Source of the DNA: Glandiceps talaboti
Lineage: Eukaryota; Hemichordata; Enteropneusta; Spengelidae
Direction: 5' to 3'
DNA length: 64,000 nucleotides
Assembly (NCBI RefSeq): GCF_964340395.1
Contig: NC_135561.1
Location: 23,814,986 to 23,878,985, forward strand
The notes beneath the pieces are model-generated. The model saw only the letters and a list, made by a program, of their open reading frames with translations, was not told the origin of the DNA and made no database searches. The translations under genes were made by a program, and so were the position numbers. Shown one piece after another: positions 51,740 through 62,289 of the stretch; position 1 is the stretch's first letter, and each line of letters begins with the position of its first letter.

Positions 51740-51745
51740 AGCAGT

Positions 51746-52190
51746 ATCTTCTGAGGGAATAACCTTTTCTGTTGTCGCTTTCAATTTGCCACTGTAATTT
51801 TATTTCTGTATGATAGAACTTGTCCTTGTTACTACCTGTTCTTATTTTATTATTTTTTGTTACTTTAATAAGCCTCTATTTACTGTTGCCACCAACATAT
51901 CTCTTTATTTACTAATAATCGCATTTTTGTTAACGTTGTTATTGTGAAACTCGTACCAGCCCAAATTTGTATTTATTATCTGCATGTAGGGTCCATGGAC
52001 ATTGATAAGTTCGTACGAACTATTTCCATAGCCCTCACCAGAAATGTTCTGCCCGTTGCTTTCAAAGTTTGTGACAGTAACTGTATATAATTTTTTTTCT
52101 GGTGGAATTATTTCAATTTCAATTTCAATTAATGCTGATTGTTTGAAAATGCTCATATGGTATCAAACATTTCAGGTTTTAAAATAGTGT
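51746..52190. other. Sequence between two LINE fragments
   Basis: Probably 3' untranslated DNA of the 50861-51739 element at its left part. A short (aatttc)n-like run is at 52107-52130. No gene. Confidence 0.4.
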
Positions 52191-52196
52191 CTTTAA

Positions 52197-52440
52197 ACGT
52201 CTCCTTGCCAGGATTACTGTTCGCGATTTTACCGAAAATTAAATTATTCTATTGTCTTTGTTGGTAACGTTTCTGAAATTCCGTACATCCATTCAAAATG
52301 TGAGATACTGTTTCAGTGGGATGATTGCATATTTTACATGATTTAGTGTAAGACTCTGGATAGTACAGGGTCATGAGACTTTTGCACTGCAGGAGCTGTA
52401 AACGACCTATCGCGACAAATGATCTCAGATTATCGTCAGT
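52197..52440 (-). pseudogene. LINE tail fragment with HILNGC zinc motif
   Basis: The minus strand reads LRSFVAIGRLQLLQC, then SCKICNHPTETVSHILNGC and FQKRYQQRQ before a stop. C-x2-C-x8-H-x4-C with E-T-x-x-H-I-L-N is the zinc-binding tail of another class of animal LINE, different from those at 2287 and 31021. Only this part is left. Confidence 0.7.
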
Positions 52441-52866
52441 CTTGTGATTGTTAAAGTAAGTGGAAATCTACCATGGTTTACTTTCCTTGACTCTCGAATC
52501 ACTCTTCCCTGTGAAGATTTTGCATTAAAGTCGGATCATATTGCTGCAGCTGATTTCAAATGTTGTATAGAATTTGTCTGCCGGTTATTGATACCTCCTC
52601 GTCTATTGCCATTTCGAACCCAGTTTGACCTTGGAAAGTGAGCTTCGACCATACTTTTATCCACAAACCTCTGTCGAAACTTCATTACAAATCTTTATCG
52701 AAGATTCATCCTAGGCAACTTCGTATAACCATTGAAAGGACGCTTCATAACAAGTTACGGACACACACAAACCTCTGTCGAAGCTTCAGTATACAAATCT
52801 TTACCGGTGGTTCTTCGCCAAGCGTGGCAACTTCGTTTACTTAAATTCGAATTGATCGCGATTGCG

Positions 52867-52867
<1 letters not shown>

Positions 52868-52929
<62 letters not shown>

Positions 52930-53022
52930 GCACACACACACACACATACACACACACACAAACAAACACACAAACAAACACACACACACTCACTCACACA
53001 CATACACACGCGCGCACGCACG

Positions 53023-53062
<40 letters not shown>

Positions 53063-53063
53063 C
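52868..53063. repeat. (CA)n-rich array
   Basis: CA dinucleotides with interspersed cgcg, aaac and ctcact blocks. ORFs on both strands are artefacts. Confidence 0.95.
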
Positions 53064-53069
53064 ACACCC

Positions 53070-54415
53070 CACAGGCACTTAATAAGAGACTTATTTCGCG
53101 GTGAGTGATCGATGAACTTGCGCGATCACAGAAAAAAAGTATAATTTGATCCCTTTCTCATATAGTTGGCTAAATACGACAATATTACCTATATATCGAC
53201 ATTTTATTGTATTCTGATATAAACATTCTGATACGTAGCAAGTGCCGTGACACACACTCACAAACGCACTAGAAAAACGGCAGCAGCCAATCGTATGGCC
53301 GTATATGGCGCTAATCAATCTGCTTACAACGTATGTGATACGCTAATATTAATACACATTTGGACACTGCGTGCGTCAGGTCAAATCAACGTATTTATTC
53401 AAAAGCGTGGTACATTATATTTCTATGTGCATTGACATTACATATTTAGTAGTGTGTCAGAAAACAGTAAAACATATTGTATTTCTCCATGCCGTCTAAC
53501 TAAAAGCCATGATATCGGAGTCTCCTTATAATTATACCACGGGGGCTTGGAATTGGCCATGTTTGTTTACACTTTTTTGTTGTTTGTTTAATGTTTACTT
53601 CTTCTTTTTTCCTTTTTACAAATATCTTTTTTTCATTTAAAAAACATATTTTCCCTACAAGGCACCATGTAATAAAGTAATGATTTCAAAAGCTGGTGTT
53701 GTGTTTTGTTTTCTAAATCAATTTGAATATCTTTTTTTGCTGGTTTTAATAAACCAGCTTTCCTATGGCTACCTAGACTGTCAACAGTCGTCTTGATTTT
53801 TTGTAATTTGTCTCTAATACCTTTTTGCTGCTGAAATTACTAAAATTAAAACATGGTGTACATTGGACGTTTGATGAAGTCAAGACGATGTCGTATTATA
53901 TTTATGTGTTATCTTCATACATTAGGGAGCGATCAGTTTTTACAGCCCGGGGTGGGCCGGTGACTTCTTGTTCGTGTTGTACTTAAAAATAGTGAACCCC
54001 CCCCCTGTGATTCATCCACAACACAATCTCCCCCCTGTGACAAATAAAAAAACACCCCCCCCCGACATCTGTTGACAAGAAATATTCTTCTTGTGCTTGC
54101 AAAAGACACTCTAGATTCTCAAAGCACAATACACACTGTATAATTAATTTGACTTGTTACATTTACAGTAATTTTAAGTGTATCTGGTAAATTACTATCC
54201 CAAATCCATTGTTTCACGTGTATAAAGCTTTTTAGATAGGGACCCTATGAGAAGTATGATTGTCTGTTCATGGACATGCAAAATATTCATGGTTTAGTAA
54301 CCAAACGTTCTAGGATATCTCTTAGATTGAGTGAACTATTACCATTATAGATTAATTCAGCTAATTATAAAGTACAATATTAGAAGTAGGTGGAGGGTCT
54401 ATGGTTAATATAATT
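53070..54415. other. Intergenic sequence
   Basis: Contains the 53777-53910 repeat shared with 50410-50550 and C-run motifs at 53995-54062 related to 47600-48080. No gene. Confidence 0.5.
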
Positions 54416-54417
54416 GT

Positions 54418-54600
54418 TAACCTGGGGGTTTCAGTAAGTTTCAAAGTAGGGAGATAACTTGAAACAGTATGGGGGAAGTGCACGCAACGCGCGTGCGCGC
54501 CTGCTATAAAAGCGCAGGGGGAGACTTAAGAATGGACAAGGCGTCTTTATTTAGTCAATAAAGAAAAGAAAGAATTACATACAGCCTCAGTCTTTTAGTG
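54418..54600 (+). promoter_or_regulatory. TATA box plus AATAAA segment (LTR-like or promoter)
   Basis: A TATAAAAG box at about 54514 lies after a CG-rich cgcaacgcgcgtgcgcgcc stretch. It is followed 45 bases later by gtcaataaagaaaagaaaga. TATA and poly(A) signal so close together is the layout of an LTR R/U5 region. No TG...CA borders with a clear duplication were found. Alternatively it is an upstream promoter for the DEDD-type gene, whose ATG is about 610 bp away. Confidence 0.35.
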
Positions 54601-54734
54601 GTCTGAGATACAGCTGAGAGCAAAGTAGCCAGGGAAAGAAAAAAATAGTTTTAAAACTCAATGAGTGAATTGATCAATATCACACACAAAATAAGTTATA
54701 TTGCACCACAAAAATTGATCATTCAATCGATCAA

Positions 54735-54971
<237 letters not shown>

Positions 54972-55125
54972 TACATGCTCGCTGCCCCCTATGGTTGAAC
55001 CAAAGACTCTCACCAACGTTGCGTTGGTACATGGTGGAGGGTCTACGAGAACCCATTGAACACGCTGTGAACGACGCCGATCAGACTGAGACTGCGCAGT
55101 GAAAGAGGAAGCACGATTAACTAAG

Positions 55126-55423
55126 ATGGCGGACAGTTGTTCTGCCGATAGTATACAGAAGGGAATGTGTTCCCTTCATGAAATGTTTCGAATTATAGCC
55201 GATCAGCTTACTCAGAGAGACCTAGAAATATTCCGTGCTTTTTATCCAAGGGCTCTTAGTGATACAGAGAAAGCCAAAATTCTAGACGGTTACAATTTAT
55301 TCCTGGCTTTGGAAAAGAAGGGTATGTGTGACGCATCGAACTTCAACCACATTTTGGAATTGGTGAGAATCACTTCAAGACACGATTTAATTCCATATCT
55401 AACTCTGCGAAGGAGAAAAACAG
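55126..55423 (+). CDS. DEDD: DEDD/DEDD2-type death effector domain protein, first coding exon
   Basis: The start AAGATGGCGG has a good context; a GTG-initiated extension upstream was ignored. The exon encodes 99 residues plus one base and ends AAAACAG|GTAACAT. It begins MADSCSADSIQKG, then a complete death effector domain from about residue 15 to 99. Segments that can be laid directly on vertebrate DEDD are SLHEMFRIIADQLTQRD, LFLALEKKGMCDASNF and RITSRHDLIPYLTLRRRK. The last holds the RxDL motif of DEDs and the basic tail that follows it in DEDD. Family: nuclear/nucleolar regulators of apoptosis that bind other DED proteins and DNA. The C-terminal region expected of DEDD is not in the window, so intron 1 is longer than 8.5 kb. 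The ORF reading past the donor into KYIHALRNHGNI is intronic. Confidence 0.85.
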
Positions 55424-55575
55424 GTAACATATTTACCAAATATATACATGCACTAAGAAACCATGGCAATATATAGCAATTTAGTATGCACTGAGCAAAT
55501 TGCAGTTGTTACATCGATATAGTGGCGTAACGTTTAGAACTTCGATTGTTGCCAATGTTGGATTGTTTTTGGACC

Positions 55576-55732
55576 GGTCGACCTAGCTGCAATAATTGTA
55601 GCGTTTGATGTGATTTTGAGGGCTTTTTCGTCTGTTTCTGTGCCCTTTTTTGTTCCGATGTTTAACCCGAATCAAACGCTACAATTCCTCTAATCACATC
55701 AAACGCTACAGTTATTGCAGCTACGGTCGACC
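55576..55732. mobile_element. 157-bp MITE with GGTCGACC tips
   Basis: The left arm GGTCGACCTAGCTGCAATAA, ttgtagcgtttgatgtgatt pairs with the complement of the right arm over about 40 bases with two differences. The tip is itself a palindrome. Located 150 bp into DEDD intron 1. No target duplication is clear. Confidence 0.75.
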
Positions 55733-55739
55733 ATGTACA

Positions 55740-56855
55740 CAATGATGTTGATTTGTTCCATTTATTAAAAAAAATTAAAGAAACATTTTCACATAACAGT
55801 CGGCAATCTAGTCTGTATTCAGACGCAGATTATATTCTGTCGTATCCCTAAACAACCTTCTGAAACATGTTTTATTTAAATACTAATTGTGTGCAAATAC
55901 ATAACCTATTAAAGTATAACCTACAATCTAATAGTCAGCATGTACAATGCACATCCTCAAACGCCCCCTAGTGGTTAACCAGGCATCCAGGTTAGACGTG
56001 ATCTCATGATTAACAAAAAAATTACATAATCATCGTGGACAGCATAGGGGCATGTAATATTTCAGAGATTGTTGTTTTCCAGGTCTACAGACTAAATATA
56101 ACAACCTTTTGACTACACATTCCTACCTGTAAGGAGAAAAGAGGGGGGGGGGGGGGCATTGAGTCACAATCCTGTATAATCTCTCTGTACGTCTTGCTGT
56201 TTTGAATAATCAGCTCGTTGCCGATTGACTGTTCAAAACTATGCCTATGTAAAGAAAACTCCTGGAAACAATCAGTAATATGGGCCACCAAAAGTGAAAT
56301 CAATTCCAGCATACATAGATAGACAGTTTAACACTATTATAATGCAGTTGTATTGGAAATCGTACAAGTAGACTCACCAGGAAGCTGTCAAGAACTTTTG
56401 GCGATCCATGGTTCCGGTTTAGTGAGGGACGTGCTTCTGATTTTGAAATGCAGCAGTCGTCTGACATTTTTAGCCAACACCTCTTTCTCAGCCAATCAGC
56501 AGTGAACGTTTGACAGTTACATCACTTGATTTGCCTTTGACATGCAGAGGATTAAATACAACACTCGCTAGTTGTTAAAGGTCCATTTTTCTCGTTACAA
56601 AAGCATTTTTTGCCCCAATGATATCGTATAACTTTATTTGGCACCTATTCTTCATGCAGGTATGTTTTTGTTGAACAAATGTGCATGTTCTGTTCATATT
56701 TGAAAGGTTAATGAAAGATGTCCCTGATGTCCACCCTCCTTTAATATTTCTACTAGTATAGAGATTGATACATTTGTAGCAACAGGATTCGTACAATATT
56801 TCCTAAAAAAACGACAATCTAAGCAATAATACTTGCCCCTGTGCCGAGGTATGTA
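55740..56855. other. DEDD intron 1 sequence
   Basis: Unassigned. No second DEDD exon is recognised on the plus strand. Confidence 0.45.
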
Positions 56856-56859
56856 ATTC

Positions 56860-57576
56860 ACATGTCCCGATACGCCTTCTTGAAGTTTCCCATTGGTATT
56901 CTAATAGCTAGTATATTTATTCGAGATGAAATATGTTTACGTTGTTGTTAAATGCACTGTTCAAAAGGCGACGCGAGTACGAATATGCCGTCCTTGGCCC
57001 GGGGATGCCATCAAAACGTCACGACGGTATCGTAATGCTTCTTGTCGGCAAATAATAAAAAATCAGATAAATAAAAGTCAATGAATGTGAAACACGCGAC
57101 ATTACAAGTGTTTATATATAACTAGTCGAGCCGTTTTGATTTATTTTGCCATAATATGGGGATATAATATTTTAGCATTTATACCCACAGACACTGCCAA
57201 TTAGTGAGAAAGTGTGAGTAAATATCGGTAAATGTTGGTTAATAAGACATGTAGAGTGTAGTTTTTGTTTACTGATGTCTGTTACAACCACTAGCAATGT
57301 ATTTTTTCACAATGCTGTTGAGTTTTATTCACCTAGTGACTACGCTCGTCATAGTCTTAGTGCTAACGTGTACCCCTTATGACGTCATAAAATCCCGTGG
57401 TCTAGGTGGGACCGGAAATACCCGAAAACTCTCGAAGTAAATCCGAAGGGAAGTGACTGAAAAGGGGTCATTTTAAGGTGTTTGCAGACGCTTTTGAAAA
57501 GTTTTAAAACCAGAATGTATTTCACAAACATGTCGTCTAGCAAATTAGCGATAGTGAATGTGAGCATTTTGAATCA
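56860..57576. mobile_element. TTAA fold-back element, copy 3 (single arm)
   Basis: It ends GAATCACCT followed by TTAA at 57577-57580. The sequence matches the arms of the 26858-29268 element from gtcccgatacgccttcttga to the end. The other arm is absent, so it is a solo arm or truncated copy. Confidence 0.8.
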
Positions 57577-57589
57577 CCTTTAAGATAAA

Positions 57590-57960
57590 GTCGAAAACGA
57601 TGTCCTGTGTGAACCAGTACCATTGCACGGCGACGCGGCAGCTATGCTTTCTCCGTGTTTGTTATGGCTAGAGTCGCAGCCTGATTGTGAACCTACCCAG
57701 TTATTGCTCCGTAGTTTACACAGAAAAGCAGCAGACAGCCGTGCAATGAAATAGAAACCCCTGACTTTGTTTTTCTGAACTTTTTTTTTTTTTCTCATTG
57801 AGTGGCTAAATTGCAGACACATCGTTTTATACACATTGATACAATTTGATTACATTTACATGTTAGTGAACACTGTTTATAGATGCAACCATGACAACAA
57901 TGCGTTCTTATCAGCTGTCCACCACGTCGTCATCTTTCTTGTAAATACGTTTTTTGATTT
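57590..57960 (+). repeat. Inverted copy of the pogo-like segment at 22613-22990
   Basis: aaaacgatgtcctgtgtgaa through tcagctgtccaccacgtcgt aligns with the complement of 22613-22960. It carries a longer T run (57780-57793). Motifs at 58185-58210 (catatccgaact twice) resemble the pogo-type terminus, so the remnant may extend to about 58260. Confidence 0.75.
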
Positions 57961-58514
57961 CTTCTACACATATTCAATTCGTTTTCCTATTAATATTCAA
58001 CTCTTTATTTAGTTTTAGTATTAAATAAGTACAATTCATTAAAAAGGTTTCTATGTAGTACGGTACGTTTCATTTGTCTGAGAGTGCATGTAACATGTGT
58101 AAGTGTGATATGCAGCGTACGTGTACGTTCATTCTGTATGAGTGCGACCTTTTGACCCCGCCCGTCCCATCTCGATGCAGATCGCATATCCGAACTGACC
58201 GCATATCCGAACTAAATGCATGTCCCCGTAAGCGTTCAGATAATCGACGTCACTCGTATTTCAGACTTACGAGTTCGTTACGTCACCCGTATATATACAT
58301 TCAGACGTCACTCGTACTTGAGACTTGCAAGCTCGTAACTCTGCCCGTACTTGGTCAGTTTTGGGCCAATTACTTACATGCTGCGCCTAACAGTTATTGA
58401 CGTGCAATCATGGATGTGAAGTGACTTTTAAATATCCATGGATAGTCTTAACCTTATCCCTGAAGTGAACTGAACATTCTTTACTGAGGGCTATAAACCA
58501 TGTATACGTGAGTT

Positions 58515-58644
58515 ATGTCAATGAACGATGAAATGCATGTTTTATAAACACTGAGGCAAATGAATAAACATTCAAAAAATGTATGTAGATATGCCTAGCT
58601 ACAAGACCACGCTCATAGCAACAGCCAAATGATCACGTATATTG
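58515..58644 (-). repeat. Family B left-half unit, inverted
   Basis: aaacattcaaaaaatgtatg, agctacaagaccacgctcat, agcaacagccaaatgatcac is the complement of the tandem unit in 7200-7660. It abuts the end of the reverse-transcriptase fragment, marking its truncation. Confidence 0.8.
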
Positions 58645-58844
58645 CATATGTTCTTTCTGACGGCCTAATCAAAATGTGGTCATAGCCACTCTTATCATCA
58701 CACTTAAAATGGTAGTCATAACGTTGTAGGTATCTAGAGACTTCCATTAACATGTCTAACTTAAAAGGTATACTCCTAATCCACAAATTAAGATATCGCA
58801 TATCAATACACATTCTGGGTTTTGTCGGCTCTACCGTAGTAGGC
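58645..58844 (-). pseudogene. DIRS-like reverse transcriptase fragment, downstream part
   Basis: The minus strand reads TVEPTKPRMCIDMRYLNLW, then a DDKSGYDHILIRP block before running into family B sequence. V-E-P-x-K-P-R-x-C-x-D-x-R-x-L-N and D-D-K-S-G-Y-x-H are characteristic of DIRS/Ngaro-type RT. The upstream part lies at 60934-61140 across an inserted TIR element. The YxDD motif and everything downstream are missing. Confidence 0.8.
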
Positions 58845-60933
58845 CAATCTGATTAAAATCTGATGTGGTGAAAGCGGCTAGATGTCCTTATTTACCTCTA
58901 TTCATCGTGTTGTGACGTTTGTTTTGTTCGGAGTGATCGCCCCCTTCCCACATCTGAACCGGTGTGATCTACAATCCCATTGAACGTGGACAATATTGTA
59001 AGGATTTCTCAACCAATCGGCACGTTTCTTTCAAAATCATTTAGAGATACAGTTGCCACCACCGACGCATTGGGTCGCTTAATGCCAAGTTAAAGTTATC
59101 ATGTTTAGTCTAACAGGCAGGGGGATTCTTGTCATATACACGGTGAAGCCTTTAGTAGGCACCCAGCCGGGCCGTAATCACTCTTTTTATCATCATGTGT
59201 ATTTGATCTTGAGGCAGACTTTCGACTTCAAGGAAATGGCACCATGTGTGTATGAGCGAGTCAACTACTTATTTTATTATACATGGTTTTTATACATTTT
59301 ATTTTATTATACAAACGTAATTCCTTGAGGGGGGGTAAGATTGTCATTTTTCGCGTGCGTCGAAATCACTACAGGGATATTTAATTCATATTAAGATTGA
59401 ATCAAAAGAGGCAATGCTATTTTGCTACTCTTGAAAATGACAGTCAGAAACTTTGCCGACATACACGGAGTGAGATGCATGTTGTTCTAAAATAACCGTA
59501 TGGCCAAGTAACCCAGCTGGCCTGGGAGTGATGTACAACTAATGAATGACAAAAACAACCACTTGAATGCTGAGAAAACATGATTTTATTATTCACCCAC
59601 ACCTAAACAGAAGTTCCTGAATTCAAGAGACTGTTTTTTTGTTTGTTCGGTCATCACAACTATAAATGATGGTACGTGACGAACGCACGTGTCAACCAAT
59701 TTCGTGCAACTAGGATCGATACTAGTAAGCGTACAACCCAAGCAAGTCATTACTGACATTACCTCATTTACTTGTATGACAACTCTCGGTTTTTAAAACG
59801 TCCTATATAGCTTTACGTTTTAGGATTACCTAATGCCAAATTCTAGACTAGACGGGTAGCTGTTTAGACACGTTGCGATTCATAGTACACAAATATAAAT
59901 ACGGCACTCCACTACGTATACGTACATGTAGGTAACGTCATGTGATCTTGTCTGTCAACGAAAGTTAATGAAGGCACAGTAGGTACGTGCACATGATCAG
60001 AGCCGATCGTTCAATCGTAGTCGCAACTTTTAAAGGACGTACCTTCATGATAATTGATTTGAATAGACTATGTGGGGAGGACGTTGCCAAAATCCACCTA
60101 CACGAAGGTTCTAAGTTAGGCCATGTTGGTGTATAACGTGAAACTAATACGAATGTAAATCTGGAAATTACCGATGAGATGTCACATGTTTGACGTGACG
60201 TGAAGTGACCTCTAAACTTGGACTAAATTGTCGTAGATAGCGTGGTATTGCGAATGTTTATTTCGGCACTAGCAACAAGTTGCTCGTTCGACTGATGTTG
60301 ATTCAATCCTTCTATTAACGTTTGAAAAGTTTGGTCGCCTGAAATAATTATTCAGCAATAGTTTAGTAATTCCAAACGGATTTGTAGATGTTTGTAGATG
60401 ATAGTTGAAACATGCATGTCAAAGGCGTGGTCAACGTGTTCGTCACTGTCGCGGTGCGATGTCACAGTCAAAATCAACTTGTATAAATTACGGAAGGTGC
60501 GAATATTTAGACTCGACATAAATAACTTGAAAGCTAAAAAACATGAGAACTGGTAAATACAATTTCTAATTGAAACTATGTTTTGCAGAGACAGTTAAAT
60601 GTTTTACAATTTGAATTGCAATGTTGCTACCCAGTGAAAATGGTTACTTCATCCGATCTAATCTTTGGAATGGCCTTTAATGGGAAGTGGTACATGGTGT
60701 CCTGCTGTTTGCAAACCATCCATTTCAATTTCTCCAGTGTTTGAAGCTGCCATCGTAACGCTCGCCCTGATTGGCTATTCAAGAGCGCGAGATTCAAACA
60801 GGATTGAAGATTACACTGGTTCAGATGTGGGAAGGCGGCGATCACTCCGAACAAAACAAACGTCACAACACGATGAATAGAGGTAAATAAGGACATCTAG
60901 CTGCTTTCACCACATCGGATTTTAATCAGATTG
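58845..60933. mobile_element. 2.1-kb TIR element inside the RT gene (Mutator-like)
   Basis: The ends CAATCTGATTAAAATC and complement pair over about 110 bp (58845-58960 with 60825-60933). Flanks are GTAGTAGGC (58836-58844) and GTAATAGGC (60934-60942), a 9-bp duplication with one mismatch, as for Mutator-superfamily elements. The RT frame is continuous across the duplication. Inside is an inverted, end-less copy of the fold-back element (59597-60512). No transposase. Confidence 0.75.
59597..60512 (-). mobile_element. Long-inverted-repeat element, copy 3 (internal part, inverted)
   Basis: Matches the interior of 13690-15404 on the opposite strand: aacagaagttcctgaattca, ttcagcaatagtttagtaat, tgtataaattacggaa. 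Terminal CTATCGAT sequences are absent. It is carried by the 58845-60933 element. Confidence 0.75.
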
Positions 60934-61140
60934 GTAATAGGCATGACTATATGTGGAGGTGGATCCTTTCCAACAATGCCCTAGACTGATACAGCTCCTG
61001 ATGAAATTCGATCGACTATAGTTTTTGCTATAAAAGTACCATGCTCCTTGCACGTCACGTTATTATTGAATAGTCTGGGCTGTGGCACCTCGTTGTCATA
61101 TATTTGGCCTTTAAATCTACCTCTGAAATGAACAAAATAG
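60934..61140 (-). pseudogene. DIRS-like reverse transcriptase fragment, upstream part
   Basis: The minus strand reads FNNNVTCKEHGTFIAKTIVD, RISSGAVSV, a TAG, then GIVGKDPPPHIVMP up to the insertion. This is the N-terminal approach of the same RT as 58645-58844: in relatives the position of the stop is usually tryptophan (S-V-W-G). One premature stop and the insertion inactivate it. Confidence 0.75.
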
Positions 61141-61639
61141 TCAGATATGCCGCCGCCAGCTTTAAATTCTTTTTAGGTTTCGAGAGAATAAGTGATCAGG
61201 AGTTGCAAAACTGTCCCCACAAGCGACCGTTTCAACACTAGGCAGGTCGTTGCTACCCTTATCCTGTCGAGGGGCGCCCCCTATGGTCACCCAGCCGTAA
61301 TCATGTCGTTTTCTGGCCTTGGCATTAACTGGATATTCTATCTCCCATTGAGGTGGATGAAACTGAAATGTAAATACCAAAAGTACCAATTAACCTTTTG
61401 ACAAAACAAAAATGATATATATACTAGGGGTGCCCCTAGACAGGACCATGCGAATGGCAGGTTGCTAAAAGCAAAGGGCCTATTTTAGGCCCCCCTGTCA
61501 GGGGTGTCGGGGTGTAAAAAGACAAACAAGTCACATGTCCTCTGCATTCGTTTTTTATTCTCAATTGAAATATCAATTCACTTCAGGTTTACATGTTTTC
61601 AATATTACAGCATGTTCAGAAAATATGAACAACTTGCTA
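61141..61639. other. Spacer between gag-like and RT fragments
   Basis: Presumably internal DNA of the same retroelement. The 75-codon minus ORF at 61162-61389 has no recognised motif. There is a GC-rich ggcccccctgtcaggggtgt palindromic stretch at 61480-61510. Confidence 0.4.
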
Positions 61640-62137
61640 ATTTTCATCGGGTTTGTTATTGCATTCTCTAGCAAAGTGACCTAAGTTTCCACACTTCTAA
61701 CATCTCATATCTCTTTTTGAGCGTCCCAAATTGAAACCTGCCCTTCTGCCGAATGAGTATGGCCGAAATCTAGTGCTATTACCACCCTGGGTGTTTTTAA
61801 TGAATTTCGATACTTTAGATGTTATCACTTCCTCTTCCTTGTTCCCTAACAGTAAAACAATTAATCGTCCTGCATCATCACCGAAATCATTTGCTTCAAA
61901 TTGTGCTAATACCGCTCTAAAGCGGGCCAGCTTAGGGTCGGCTACTCTTGTTGCTCAGTCTACAAGTGTTCTTAAAGCATTCAATATTTGTTGCCGGGAT
62001 GTAAAGGACGGCATATGAGCAATTTCCAGTAATTTTTGGATGGCTTCTTCCACAGTAACGGACCCAGCCTTTCTCTCCATGTTCTCCCCTTTTTCCATTA
62101 GCTGGCATGGTCTCCATAATAGTGCCATTGCATCCAC
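61640..62137 (-). pseudogene. Gag-like ORF with CCHC zinc knuckle (DIRS-like element)
   Basis: One minus frame, with two internal stops, reads KLLEIAHMPSFTSRQQILNA, then AVLAQFEANDFGDDAGRL, VITSKVSKFIKN and finally a knuckle KCGNLGHFARECNN with the first cysteine just before a TAG (C-x2-C-x4-H-x4-C overall). It lies upstream of the RT parts on the same strand, as expected for gag then pol. RNA/DNA-binding role inferred. Confidence 0.65.
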
Positions 62138-62289
62138 AGCTTATAGTGACTATGAAACCCTTTTCTGTGGAAACTACACACCAACTTCGGATCAATACAT
62201 TCAACTATTATAGAGCCATTCACGGGTACCTTATAACACTCATTTAGTTTTGTACTTCATTTTCGCCCTTTGTTCATATCCACATGTAC

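Noticed and set aside
55424-55476. Extension of the DEDD exon to KYIHALRNHGNI and an upstream GTG start at 55099
   Set aside because: A strong donor CAG|GTAACAT follows the DED, the extension has no homology to DEDD, and the ATG at 55126 has the better context.
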